Notes under the pieces: generated by a model
Database searches by the model: none
What the model was told of the DNA's origin: nothing
Seen by the model: the letters and a program-made list of their open reading frames with translations, nothing else
Translations under genes and position numbers: made by a program
From: Cytophagales bacterium
GTDB lineage: Bacteria > Bacteroidota > Bacteroidia > Cytophagales > Microscillaceae
Reading direction: 5' to 3'
Length of the DNA stretch: 64,000 nt
Assembly (NCBI GenBank): GCA_013298075.1
Contig: JAAFJG010000005.1
Location: 1-64,000, forward strand
In this document: in pieces, positions 33,506 through 42,592 of the stretch
How the letters are laid out: every line of letters begins with the position of its first letter
Position numbering within the stretch: position 1 is the first letter of the stretch

Positions 33506-35893
33506 TTAGAATTTAAAATTATAAGAAACCGAAGGAATAAAACTTCCCACTACAGAATAACGAATCGATTCTGTTTGTGTAGGTATTTCAGGATTTTGTC
33601 TAAAATAAATTGAAAAGGGATTGCGTCTATTATACACATTATACACAGAAAAAACCCAATAATCATCATTTTTACGTTTTTTACCATTCTTTTTGAACTT
33701 TCTACCATGCAAAGTAGCAGAAATATCTATTCTATGATACCAAGGAATACGCACATTGTTTCGAGATTCTTGCGAGTTATGCGGAATTGTATAACCTTGT
33801 ACTTCAATTCTATTCGTTGGAAAAGTCGCAGGCGTACCCGTAGACATCACAAAATCAGCCGAAAAAGTCCATCTATCATTCAAATCATAAAAACCAACTA
33901 AATTTAATCGATGTAATTGGTCAAAACGATTAGGATACCAATCATTTCGATTGATTCCATTGACTTGCCTTTCTGTGCGTGCCAATGTGTAACTTATCCA
34001 ACCATTAAATTTTCCTGTTGCTTTTTTTAGAAAAAATTCTATGCCATACGCTCTGCCTCTTCCTGTCAATAAATCTCCTTCCAAATATTTGTTCAATAAT
34101 AAATCTGCTCCATCTACATAATCTATCACATTTTGGAAGGTTTTATAATAAGTTTCTACTGAAAATTCATATTTTTGTTCTTTGATAGTCGCATTTCTAA
34201 AATATCCTACGGCTACTTGGTCGGCAATTTGTGGCTTTAAATTATTGGTACTCGGAGTCCAAACATCAAGCGGAGTCGAGGCAGTTGTATTCGAAATCAA
34301 ATGAATATATTGAGCCATTCGATTGTAACTCAATTTGATAGATTGATTAGAAGTTAATTCATATTTACTCGAAAAACGTGGCTCAAAATTATCATACGTT
34401 TTTATATTTTCAAAATTCCCTGCTTGCCTAACATTTGTTACAGGTCTGCGTTGTCCCACAGGAACCTCATTACCAAATTCATACACTTCGCCAGGTCCGA
34501 GATAATTAAACCAAGAATAACGCAAACCATACTGGAAAGATAAACGAGAATTAACGATTTGTTCGTTGGCAATAAATACAGCATTTTCTAACGCATATCT
34601 TTTTGGTAAACTAATATTTACGCTTTGTCCATTGCTTGTTGCCAATGCACTCCCCGGTTCAAATGTATAAAAAATAGATTGTCCACCAAAAGTAAGTGTA
34701 TTTTTTTCGTTATAATACCAAGTAAATTCAGGTTTTACGCTATAATTTAAAATTTTTGAGTCCCAATCAAACGTATCTTTTCCTGTTCCAAAACCTAAAC
34801 TATAATCATAATTACTATAAAAAGTAGTCAAGTTCATAAATAATTTATCTCCAAAAACGTGATTCCAACGCAAAGTTGCCGTCGTATTTCCCCAATTAAA
34901 TTTAAAAGCATTGGGACTTCCAAAATTATCACGCCCAAAATAACCAGAAAGAAAAATTTGGTCTTTTGTACCTAATTTATAATTGGCTTTCATAGTCAAA
35001 TCATAAAAATTAAAGACTGCTTCTTTCAATGAACCACTCAAAAAAGGTTTTGCCAAAACATCTAAATAAGAACGTCTTGCCGCAATAATAAACGAACCTT
35101 TGTCTTTTTTGATAGGTGCTTCCACCATCAAACGACTAAAAATCAAACCAACTCCACCTGCAACTCCCCAAGTTTTATTATTTCCTTCTTTCAATCTTAC
35201 ATCTAAAATAGACGATAAACGACCTCCATATTGTGCTTGTACGCCACCTTTTATCAATTTTACGTCTTTTACTACATCAGGATTGAACACAGAAAAGAAA
35301 CCAAATAAATGCGAAGAATTATAAACGGGTGCTTCATCTAATAAGACTAAATTTTGGTCTACTCCACCACCACGCACATTAAAACCTGTTGCACCTTCGC
35401 CCACAGTAGAAACGCCGGGCAAAAATAAAAGACTTCGAACAATATCTACTTCGCCTAAAAAAGCAGGAATTTTAGAAATTGTATTGATGTCTAATTTATT
35501 GATACTCATTTCAACCGATTTTACTTGGTCAGGCTCGCCTGTGATAACGACTTCTTTGAGTTCGTTTTCTTCTTCTTTGAGTTCAAAATCAATTTTTTTA
35601 CTTTCTTGCAAATCTAATTCTAAAGATTGTGTTTGATAAGTAATAAAAGCCGTTACAATCGTATATTGTCCTTTGGGAACAGAAAGCGAATAAAATCCAT
35701 ACGCATTTGTCGAAACGCCCACTTCTTTATCTTTCAAATAAACAGACGCACCAATTAAAGTTTCACCTGATTTGGCATCTTTGACATAACCACTAATAGT
35801 TATTTTTTCTTGTGCCAATATATTTTTTTGGTCAAGAAATAGAAAAATAACAAATAGCAAAACGAAATTTTGCTTTGTAAAAAAATAAGTCAT
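33506..35893 (-). CDS. TonB-dependent outer-membrane receptor
   Basis: 795 residues. A signal peptide ends ...NILAQ, followed by a carboxypeptidase-regulatory-like beta-sandwich (about 31-110; ISGYVKDAKSGETLIGASVYLKDKEVGVSTNAYGFYSL). Then comes the plug domain with FNVRGGGVDQNLVLLDEAPVYNSSHLFGFFSVFNPDVVKDVKLIKGGVQAQYGGRLSS, and a beta barrel ending in the aromatic strand VPSVSYNFKF (read here as IPSVSYNFKF). It imports an unknown large or chelated substrate across the outer membrane using TonB energy. No SusD partner is adjacent, so polysaccharide uptake is not indicated. Confidence 0.92.
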   Translation of the reverse strand: MTYFFTKQNFVLLFVIFLFLDQKNILAQEKITISGYVKDAKSGETLIGASVYLKDKEVGVSTNAYGFYSLSVPKGQYTIVTAFITYQTQSLELDLQESKKIDFELKEEENELKEVVITGEPDQVKSVEMSINKLDINTISKIPAFLGEVDIVRSLLFLPGVSTVGEGATGFNVRGGGVDQNLVLLDEAPVYNSSHLFGFFSVFNPDVVKDVKLIKGGVQAQYGGRLSSILDVRLKEGNNKTWGVAGGVGLIFSRLMVEAPIKKDKGSFIIAARRSYLDVLAKPFLSGSLKEAVFNFYDLTMKANYKLGTKDQIFLSGYFGRDNFGSPNAFKFNWGNTTATLRWNHVFGDKLFMNLTTFYSNYDYSLGFGTGKDTFDWDSKILNYSVKPEFTWYYNEKNTLTFGGQSIFYTFEPGSALATSNGQSVNISLPKRYALENAVFIANEQIVNSRLSFQYGLRYSWFNYLGPGEVYEFGNEVPVGQRRPVTNVRQAGNFENIKTYDNFEPRFSSKYELTSNQSIKLSYNRMAQYIHLISNTTASTPLDVWTPSTNNLKPQIADQVAVGYFRNATIKEQKYEFSVETYYKTFQNVIDYVDGADLLLNKYLEGDLLTGRGRAYGIEFFLKKATGKFNGWISYTLARTERQVNGINRNDWYPNRFDQLHRLNLVGFYDLNDRWTFSADFVMSTGTPATFPTNRIEVQGYTIPHNSQESRNNVRIPWYHRIDISATLHGRKFKKNGKKRKNDDYWVFSVYNVYNRRNPFSIYFRQNPEIPTQTESIRYSVVGSFIPSVSYNFKF

Positions 35894-36115
35894 AAAATTA
35901 AAATAAATAATGTTTTTTTGTATAAACTAAGAACAAATAAAAAACTATAATAGTTTCCAAAGTTTTCTAATAAGTATGTTAAAATACTAAAAAATTACAT
36001 ATTGAATTGAAATTAAGAAAAAAAATTAGATTTTTTGATAAGGAATTTTTTAAAAAAAGATTTTATTTTTCAAAAAAATGATAATCAAAATATATTAATT
36101 TAAAAAAATAGTAGT

Positions 36116-36123
36116 TATATTTG
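36116..36123 (+). promoter_or_regulatory. -7 promoter box TATATTTG
   Basis: A perfect consensus 40 bases before the start of the secreted protein gene at 36164. Confidence 0.5.
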
Positions 36124-36163
36124 CAACTTAAATTGATACAATTTTTTAAAAAAATCTAAAAAA

Positions 36164-36997
36164 ATGAAAAAAATATTTTTTATTTTATTGTTGGCTTTTA
36201 TGCCAATGTTTTCAAATGCTCAAAGCATCAATCACAAAGAATTAAATGATTTTTGGCAAGACGTGCAAGCAGCCATCACAGGCGGATATGGCACAAAAGT
36301 AATTCGATTGAGCCAAATAAGTTTTAAAGGAGCAGACATCGAAAAAATGATAAAAACAATTCAAAAAAATCGTTGTATTTTGAGTGCATTAATGAACACA
36401 AAAAGTGATGAATTGAGTTATAATCCCGATATGAATGAATTTATTTTTATTTGTATGACTACAAAAGGTGGTAGGGCTTTTTTGAGAATGAAGCAAAATG
36501 ATAGCGGTTTTTTTAGGTTGATAAATTTCGAAACCAATGGTAATATTATTTGTCCTGTTACTAATATTGATAATACAAATATGTACGACAAAGCAGATTT
36601 TATAGGTGATTGGAGTTTTGAAAAAATGGATTGGATTGAAAAATCAGCCGATTTAAGACAAGAATTAACCAATAATGGACATGATGAGAAAAAAATTCAA
36701 GACCATTTAGATAAAAGAGTGAAAGAACTCGAAACAGAAAATGCTTATTTGATGACTATCGAAAAAGTAAAATTTAACGCAAAAAAAATGGAAATAATTA
36801 GCAAAAATGGTAATGAAAGTTATTTTTGGCGTTTAAGTTATAATCAATTACAGGTTCGAAAAAATGAACAAGAAAAATGGATAGTCTGGAAATATGCTTT
36901 TAGAATAAATAAAGATAGAAACTTAGATTTTTTTATCAATGATTATTCTGATTTAAAAAAAGGTTGTGTGAGATGGGGCTTTGTGAGAAAAAAATAA
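36164..36997 (+). CDS. secreted protein of unknown function
   Basis: 277 residues with signal peptide MKKIFFILLLAFMPMFSNAQ. The mature protein is mixed alpha/beta with a charged helix (KKIQDHLDKRVKELETENAYLM) and a Trp-rich end (YFWRLSYNQLQVRKNEQEKWIVWKYAF). No known domain could be recognised. It has its own promoter and is followed by a GC-rich palindromic repeat that probably acts as its terminator. Confidence 0.65.
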   Translation: MKKIFFILLLAFMPMFSNAQSINHKELNDFWQDVQAAITGGYGTKVIRLSQISFKGADIEKMIKTIQKNRCILSALMNTKSDELSYNPDMNEFIFICMTTKGGRAFLRMKQNDSGFFRLINFETNGNIICPVTNIDNTNMYDKADFIGDWSFEKMDWIEKSADLRQELTNNGHDEKKIQDHLDKRVKELETENAYLMTIEKVKFNAKKMEIISKNGNESYFWRLSYNQLQVRKNEQEKWIVWKYAFRINKDRNLDFFINDYSDLKKGCVRWGFVRKK

Positions 36998-37015
36998 ATT
37001 AAAAAAATACAAAAA

Positions 37016-37131
37016 ACTCCCTCAACTTTGGGGAGGGCTGGGGTGGGGCATAAAACTCACTTAATTTTAAAGAGATTAAAGACATAATTTCTGAAAAAGC
37101 CCCACCCTAACCCTCCCCAGCGGTGAGGGAA
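37016..37131. repeat. GC-rich palindromic repeat, intact copy
   Basis: CTCCCTCAACTTTGGGGAGG at the left pairs with CCCTCCCCAGCGGTGAGGG at the right, with GGGGTGGGGC/GCCCCACCC inside and a 48-base AT-rich loop. It is the uninterrupted version of 21365-21618. It lies between two genes of the same direction. Confidence 0.8.
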
Positions 37132-37153
37132 TATAAAAAAAACTATTAAACCA

Positions 37154-38902
37154 ATGAAAAAAACATCAATATGTACATTTTTTTTCTTATTTTTGATAAT
37201 ATTTTCTATCAAAAGTCAAGAAAAAGAATGGCTAACTACTTTTGAATTATCCGCAGGAAAAGAAACTTTTACGTATGAAAATGGAATTCAATTTGTAGAA
37301 AAATTAGCCAAAAATTATCCTTTTTTCCAACTTAAAACCATTGGAAATACAGATATTGGAAAACCTTTGCACGTCTTGGTTTATTCTTTGGATAAAGATT
37401 TTGACATCAATAGTTTACGAAAAAAAGGAAAAAATATCGTTTTTTTTAATAATGCCATTCACGCAGGCGAGCCTGATGGCGTAGATGCTACCTTGATGCT
37501 CATGCGAGATATTGCTCAACAAAAAGAATTACAAAAAATGACAGAAAATACCGTTATTGTTGTTATTCCTTTTTATAATGTTGATGGCGTTTTGCAGCGA
37601 AATGCTACGAGTAGAGCCAATCAAAACGGACCGAAAGAATATGGCTTTAGAGGAAATGCTAAAAATTTAGATTTGAATCGAGATTTTATCAAATTGGATA
37701 GTGAAAATGCGCATACATTTACACAAATTTTTCAATATTGGCAACCTGATGTTTTTCTCGATAATCACGTAACAAATGGAGCAGATTATCAATATACTTT
37801 TACTTGTTTGATGACGCAACCCGAAAAATTGGGGAATATTTTAGGCGAATATTTAAAAAAAGAAATGTATCCTGAATTAGAAAAAGAAATGAAATCGAAA
37901 AAATGGGAAATGATGCAATATGTTAATGTGCATGATACTCCGCCTGATTCTGGTTTTGTTCAATTTTTAGAAACGCCTCGATATTCTACAGGTTATACAA
38001 CTTTATTTCAAACGATTGGCTTTGTCCCCGAAACACACATGCTCAAAGAATTTTCTCAAAGAGTGAAATCTAATTATGATTTTATGTTTGTGATATTAAA
38101 ATACGTAGAAAAAAATGGAAAAAATATCCAAAATTTACGTAAAAAAGCCTTAGAAAATATTCAATATCAACAAAAAAATTTCATTGTAGATTGGAAAAAT
38201 AACAAAAATAAATTTGAATTAATTGATTTTAAAGGCTACCAAGCAAGCTTAATGAAAAGTAAAACGACAGGAAAAAGTAGACTTTTTTATGATACAAATA
38301 AAAAATTCACCAAAAAAATAAAGTTTTTTAATGCTTTTGAACCGAAAACAACGATTGAAAAACCGAAATCTTACATCATTCCAAAAGCATACAAAGAAGT
38401 AATTAAGCGTTTAGAATTGAATGGTGTAAAAATGGAAAAAATCAAAGAAACCAAAAAAATGTCTTTGCAAGTCTATTATATTGATGATTTTAAAACGTTT
38501 AAAAGCCCATTTGAAAGCCATTATTTGCATTATGAAACCAAAGTAAAAAAAGAAATGCAAACCATAACCATACCAGAAGGCGATTATATTGTGTATGTCA
38601 ATCAAATTTCGAATCGATATATTATCGAAACTTTGGAGCCAGAAGCGCCTGATTCTTTCTTTAATTGGAATTTTTTTGATGGAATATTGCAACAAAAAGA
38701 AGGTTATTCTGCTTATATTTTTGAAGAAACAGCCCAAAAAGTATTGGCACAAAATCCAGATTTGAAACAAAAATTTGAAGAAAAAAAGAAAAAAGATAAA
38801 AATTTTGCTGATAACTCAGAATTACAATTAGATTTTATTTATCAAAATTCAGAATTTTATGAAAAATCTCATTTGCGTTATCCTATTTTTAGAGAATTAT
38901 AA
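37154..38902 (+). CDS. M14-family zinc carboxypeptidase
   Basis: 582 residues with a signal peptide (to about KSQ, residue 21). Zinc ligands are visible in NAIHAGEPDG (HxxE) and DNHVTNGADY (His). The substrate-binding Arg/Asn pair is in NLDLNRDFIKL, and the probable catalytic Glu is in FVPETHMLKEF. This is the layout of secreted M14 peptidases of Bacteroidota, which cleave residues from the C-terminus of peptides in the periplasm or outside the cell. The last third (from about 370) lacks a recognised domain. The gene ends at a strong terminator. Confidence 0.88.
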   Translation: MKKTSICTFFFLFLIIFSIKSQEKEWLTTFELSAGKETFTYENGIQFVEKLAKNYPFFQLKTIGNTDIGKPLHVLVYSLDKDFDINSLRKKGKNIVFFNNAIHAGEPDGVDATLMLMRDIAQQKELQKMTENTVIVVIPFYNVDGVLQRNATSRANQNGPKEYGFRGNAKNLDLNRDFIKLDSENAHTFTQIFQYWQPDVFLDNHVTNGADYQYTFTCLMTQPEKLGNILGEYLKKEMYPELEKEMKSKKWEMMQYVNVHDTPPDSGFVQFLETPRYSTGYTTLFQTIGFVPETHMLKEFSQRVKSNYDFMFVILKYVEKNGKNIQNLRKKALENIQYQQKNFIVDWKNNKNKFELIDFKGYQASLMKSKTTGKSRLFYDTNKKFTKKIKFFNAFEPKTTIEKPKSYIIPKAYKEVIKRLELNGVKMEKIKETKKMSLQVYYIDDFKTFKSPFESHYLHYETKVKKEMQTITIPEGDYIVYVNQISNRYIIETLEPEAPDSFFNWNFFDGILQQKEGYSAYIFEETAQKVLAQNPDLKQKFEEKKKKDKNFADNSELQLDFIYQNSEFYEKSHLRYPIFREL

Positions 38903-38917
38903 TTGGTGATTTTATCA

Positions 38918-38960
38918 AAAAAACGCACAAAAATTAGTTTGATTTTTTGTGCGTTTTTTT
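38918..38960. terminator. bidirectional intrinsic terminator
   Basis: AAAAAACGCACAAAAA (38918-38933) pairs with the inverted sequence at 38943-38958, followed by T. It separates the converging carboxypeptidase and TPR genes. Confidence 0.85.
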
Positions 38961-38990
38961 ATTTTCTTTTATGAATATTTGCTAAAAAAA

Positions 38991-40754
38991 CTATTCATAT
39001 AATTTTTTATCTACAATTTTTTTATCGATTAAAGTAGTTGTTCCGCCAATTTTTTTGGCTTTTTGCCATTGTTCTATCGCCAAATTATGTTCGCCTAATT
39101 GATACAAGACATCTCCATATCTCTCAAAATACGCACCATTTACCGCATTTTTTTGCAATACTTTTTCAAAAATTGCTTTTGATTTTTTATAATCACCTTT
39201 GGCATAAAGTACCCAACCGTAAGTATCTAAAAAAGTAGCATTATCAGGATATTTTTCGGCTAATTTTGATGCCATTTTCATCGCATCGTCTAATTTTTCT
39301 TTGCGAATTGCCAAATAATAACTATAATTATTCAACACAAAAGGATTTTCATTGTCAATTTTTAAGGCATCTTCAAAACTTTTATCTGCTTCAGGATAAC
39401 GTTGCAAAGAATTATACGTATCACCCAAACGAATCAAAAAATCTAATTTTAATTCTCTATTATTGATTGCCAACATTTTTCCTTCTTGAAAAGAATTTAA
39501 TGCTTTTTGATAATTTTTTTTGCCCGCCAAACCATTGCCATAATGCAACCAAAAAGGGGCGTAATTAGGAAAAGTTTCTAAGGCAGTTTCAGCGTGTTTT
39601 GCCAAACTATCAGGTTGTTGCAATTCTTGGTCTAAGCCTAAAACTCTTTTCCAAATCTCGATATTATTCGCATCAACACGTGAGGCACGCACATAAAAAT
39701 CTAACGCTTCTTTTTTATTTTTTTTCAATAACTGCACATCAGCCTGCAAAATAAGCGTTCTTGGGTGAAAAGGTTGTGCTTTTTGAAGAGCTTGCACCAA
39801 TTCAGTTACTTCAGGTTTATTTACTTTTTCAGGTGATTTTTGTAAAATGGCATTCAAAATTTTTACCTTTTCGTTGGGGTCAAGGTCTGGACTTTGAAAA
39901 GCACCTTTTAAATATCGCATAGATTTATCTTCCTCATTTTTATCTTGATAAATTTTAGCCAACAATAAAAAAGTACGAGGGTCTGGATTTTGTTCTTGGG
40001 CTATTTTTTCGAGTAACGGCAAGGCTTGTTCTGTTTTTTGATAACTCAATAACATATCCGCCAAACTCACTACATATCTTTGGTCGTTTGGATTGGCAGC
40101 AATCAATTTTTCGCCTTCTTGAATGGCTTTATCAGTTTGATTTAATTGCAAATAAACACGTTGTTTTTGTTGAATTACGTTTTCCAATGCGCCAAAATGT
40201 TTTTCTAATTTATCATAACATTCCAACGCTTTTTGAGGATTTTCATTTTTGAGATATAATTCTGCTAACTCATAATTATATTCGATGGGCGAATTTTTGG
40301 TGGCTAATAATTCTTTAAAAGTATTGATAGCATCGCCATAACGGCGTTGCGCCCCATAAATATTAGCCAACATCAAATAAATATACTTATTATTTTTTTC
40401 TTTTTGGAGTGCATCTTTGGCGTATCCTTCTGCTTCGGGCATTTGGTTGAGTTTATAACAAGTTTCAGCCAATTTAAAATTGATGGTTGCGTTATCACTT
40501 CCAGCCACCAACAATGCTTTTCTAAAACTTTCTAAGGCTTTTCTTTGGTCATCGATAGCACTAAATTTCATTCCCTCAATCAAATATATTTCAGTTTCTC
40601 GTGCGGAACTGCCATTTTCTTGTCCTAATGCTTCTAAAGCGGCTTCTTTATTATCTTTTTTCTCATCTTTTTTACGTTTGCGTTGGGCATTTGTTTCGAG
40701 ATGAAGTGAAAAAATAATGATAATAATGGTAAGAATTTTTGTTATTTTTTTCAT
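38991..40754 (-). CDS. secreted/periplasmic TPR-repeat protein
   Basis: 587 residues. A signal peptide (IIIIIFSLHLETNAQ) is followed by a Lys-rich linker (RKRKKDEKKDNKEAALEAL) and about a dozen tetratricopeptide repeats from residue 55 to the end (DQRKALESFRKALLVA, YAQ-type variants such as MPEAEGYAKDALQKEKNNKYIYLMLANIYG). It is a scaffold for protein-protein contacts in the periplasm or at the outer membrane; resemblance to BamD/PilF-like or gliding-associated TPR proteins is general only. The partner is unknown. Confidence 0.85.
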   Translation of the reverse strand: MKKITKILTIIIIIFSLHLETNAQRKRKKDEKKDNKEAALEALGQENGSSARETEIYLIEGMKFSAIDDQRKALESFRKALLVAGSDNATINFKLAETCYKLNQMPEAEGYAKDALQKEKNNKYIYLMLANIYGAQRRYGDAINTFKELLATKNSPIEYNYELAELYLKNENPQKALECYDKLEKHFGALENVIQQKQRVYLQLNQTDKAIQEGEKLIAANPNDQRYVVSLADMLLSYQKTEQALPLLEKIAQEQNPDPRTFLLLAKIYQDKNEEDKSMRYLKGAFQSPDLDPNEKVKILNAILQKSPEKVNKPEVTELVQALQKAQPFHPRTLILQADVQLLKKNKKEALDFYVRASRVDANNIEIWKRVLGLDQELQQPDSLAKHAETALETFPNYAPFWLHYGNGLAGKKNYQKALNSFQEGKMLAINNRELKLDFLIRLGDTYNSLQRYPEADKSFEDALKIDNENPFVLNNYSYYLAIRKEKLDDAMKMASKLAEKYPDNATFLDTYGWVLYAKGDYKKSKAIFEKVLQKNAVNGAYFERYGDVLYQLGEHNLAIEQWQKAKKIGGTTTLIDKKIVDKKLYE

Positions 40755-40896
40755 AAATGAAATTGTCTAAAAATGTTGAGATAATTAAATGGGGGTTCTG
40801 TATTATAAACGTTTTTTTTATGAAATAGATTTTATTTTGTGAAAATATTTTTTTTTATGTTTATTTTTTTGAAACTTATACACAAAAAGTAAAAAT

Positions 40897-41139
40897 ATCA
40901 GGTTAAGCGCACCTAAAAAGGCACATTTTATGATTTTTTTAAGTGATATTTATATTTTTTCAAAAATTAAAGTATTACTAATAATAAAATTCTATATTTT
41001 TAACAGATTTTGAAAATAAAAAATTTATGACTATTTTATCTGTTAAATTATTTAATATTTTAAGTAATAAAATAAAAATATGTTTATTTATATAGTTTAA
41101 AAAATCAAATAATGCCTTTTTAGATGCGTTTAACCTGAT
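40897..41139. mobile_element. MITE-like element with 27-bp inverted ends
   Basis: The left end ATCAGGTTAAGCGCACCTAA (continuing AAAGGCA, 40897-40923) is matched by the inverted right end ending GTTTAACCTGAT (41113-41139), with three mismatches over 27 bases. Inside, TTAACAGAT/ATCTGTTAA can form a further stem. Total 243 bp. A 75-codon minus-strand frame across it is not convincing. The flanking bases do not show a clear target duplication. Confidence 0.65.
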
Positions 41140-41196
41140 CATATAAAGATACTTTGATACTGACATTTCTTTTATGTTTATAATAATGTTATAAAA

Positions 41197-41320
41197 TTCT
41201 TTCAAGCTTTTTAAAACTTTGAAGGAATAATAAAATAAATATTTATTTACAAAATTAAAAAGTCGCTATCAAAATGTAAAAAAATGATGCACAAATTTAA
41301 AAAGTCGTTATCAAAATATT
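41197..41320 (+). repeat. composite dispersed repeat (degenerate palindrome plus AAAGTCGCTATCAAA units)
   Basis: ATTCTTTCAAGCTTTTTAAA continuing to AGGAAT (41197-41229) is a degraded copy of the terminator palindrome at 7984-8016. Then come two tandem units with AAAAAGTCGCTATCAAAATG (41260) and AAAAAGTCGTTATCAAAATA. The same composite occurs inverted at 47341-47396. With the element at 40897-41139 this accounts for much of the 677-base gap 40755-41431. Confidence 0.65.
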
Positions 41321-41394
41321 CATAAACAAAACTAAAACATTAGATATTTGTTTAGTTTTGGGCTATTTTTTTTGATTTTATTTTAAAAAATAAC

Positions 41395-41402
41395 TAACTT
41401 TG
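41395..41402 (+). promoter_or_regulatory. -7 promoter box TAACTTTG for trhO
   Basis: A perfect consensus 29 bases before the trhO ATG. Confidence 0.55.
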
Positions 41403-41431
41403 CATTTCCAATAAATATATATCAAAAAGTT

Positions 41432-42397
41432 ATGAAATCTTATAGTGTTTTATTGTATTATTGTTATGCAACGATTGAAAATCCAGAAGAATTTAGAAAT
41501 GCACATCATCAATTTTGTTTAGATGCTCATTTGAGAGGAAGAATTATTGTTGCTAAAGAAGGCTTAAATGGCACAGTGTCTGGTCTGAAAGAAGATTGTG
41601 AAAAATATATGCAAGCACTCAAAACAGAAAAACGTTTTGAAAATATCGATTTTAAAATAGAATACACAGAAAAACCTGCTTTTCAAAAATTATATGTAAG
41701 AGTAAAAGATGAAATTGTTCATTCGAGTTTGGCATATATCAATCCCAATGAAAAAACAGGAAAATATATCGAACCCAAAGAATTTAAACAAATTTTGAAT
41801 ACTATCGAGCAAAATGAGGACGTACTTATTCTTGATGTGCGTTCTAATTATGAGCATAATGTAGGAAAATTTAAAAATGCTTTGACGTTGGATATTGAAA
41901 ATTTTAGAGATTTCCCCGACAAAGTAAAAGAATTAGACCATTATAAAAACAAAAAAATAATCACTTATTGCACAGGCGGAATTAAATGCGAAAAAGCAAG
42001 TGCTTATTTATTAGAAAAAGGTTTTGAAAATGTCTATCAATTACACGGCGGAATTATCAAATATGGCATAGAAGCAGGCGGCGAAAATTTCGAAGGAAAA
42101 TGTTATGTATTTGATGAAAGAATTGTGGTTGATGTCAATGTTATCAATCCTATCATCAAATCTACTTGTTTTGTATGCGGGACAATTAGTGATAGAATGG
42201 TGAATTGTGCCAATCCTGACTGCAACGAACACGTGCCTATATGTGAGAAATGTGGTCATGAATTAGAAGGGGCATGTTCTAAATTATGCCAAATTCACCC
42301 AAAAAAACGCCCATACAACGGCACAGGCTATTATCAAAAAGAATTAAATGGATATGATCCACAACAAAATTCGTTCAGAAAAAAAATAAATCATTAA
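41432..42397 (+). CDS. trhO: tRNA uridine(34) hydroxylase (rhodanese family)
   Basis: 321 residues in the TrhO/YceA family, which forms 5-hydroxyuridine at the tRNA wobble position. N-terminal ferredoxin-like domain (VLLYYCYATIENPEEF, GRIIVAKEGLNGTVSG), then a rhodanese domain with DVRSNYEHNVGKFKNA and the active-site loop YCTGGIKC (Cys180), continuing EKASAYLLEKGFENVYQLHGGI. A C-terminal Cys-rich tail (CFVCGTISDRMVNCANPDC, CEKCGHELEGACSKLC) may bind zinc. Length and all key residues are normal. Confidence 0.95.
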   Translation: MKSYSVLLYYCYATIENPEEFRNAHHQFCLDAHLRGRIIVAKEGLNGTVSGLKEDCEKYMQALKTEKRFENIDFKIEYTEKPAFQKLYVRVKDEIVHSSLAYINPNEKTGKYIEPKEFKQILNTIEQNEDVLILDVRSNYEHNVGKFKNALTLDIENFRDFPDKVKELDHYKNKKIITYCTGGIKCEKASAYLLEKGFENVYQLHGGIIKYGIEAGGENFEGKCYVFDERIVVDVNVINPIIKSTCFVCGTISDRMVNCANPDCNEHVPICEKCGHELEGACSKLCQIHPKKRPYNGTGYYQKELNGYDPQQNSFRKKINH

Positions 42398-42411
42398 AAA
42401 AAAATAAAACT

Positions 42412-42510
42412 ATGTTTGTTACCGCTGTTATTATCTTATTATTGAGTCTTATTTTTCCTTTGGTGGGCTATTATTTTGATTGGCAAGCAAATCAAAAAAG
42501 GAAAAAATAA
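42412..42510 (+). CDS. small single-pass membrane protein
   Basis: 32 codons, MFVTAVIILLLSLIFPLVGY then YFDWQANQKRKKK-type basic tail. One hydrophobic helix followed by positively charged residues predicts an inner-membrane protein with a cytoplasmic tail. It starts 15 bases after trhO and is followed by a terminator, so it would be cotranscribed. Too short to assign. Confidence 0.45.
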   Translation: MFVTAVIILLLSLIFPLVGYYFDWQANQKRKK

Positions 42511-42535
42511 CGTCCATATTTTTGAAATAGAATAG

Positions 42536-42576
42536 AAAAAACAATCTAAAAAAATAAGTTTTTGGATTGTTTTTTG
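42536..42576 (+). terminator. intrinsic terminator after the trhO unit
   Basis: AAAAAACAATC (42536-42546) pairs with GATTGTTTTTT, with an inner AAAAA/TTTTT stem. Confidence 0.75.
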
Positions 42577-42592
42577 TAAAATAAATTATATT

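Noticed and set aside
33506-35893. TonB receptor as SusC of a polysaccharide utilisation locus
   Set aside because: No SusD-like gene or glycoside hydrolase lies next to it.
40978-41205. 75-codon minus-strand frame upstream of trhO
   Set aside because: It runs through an inverted-end element, has low-complexity composition and no promoter; better explained as chance.
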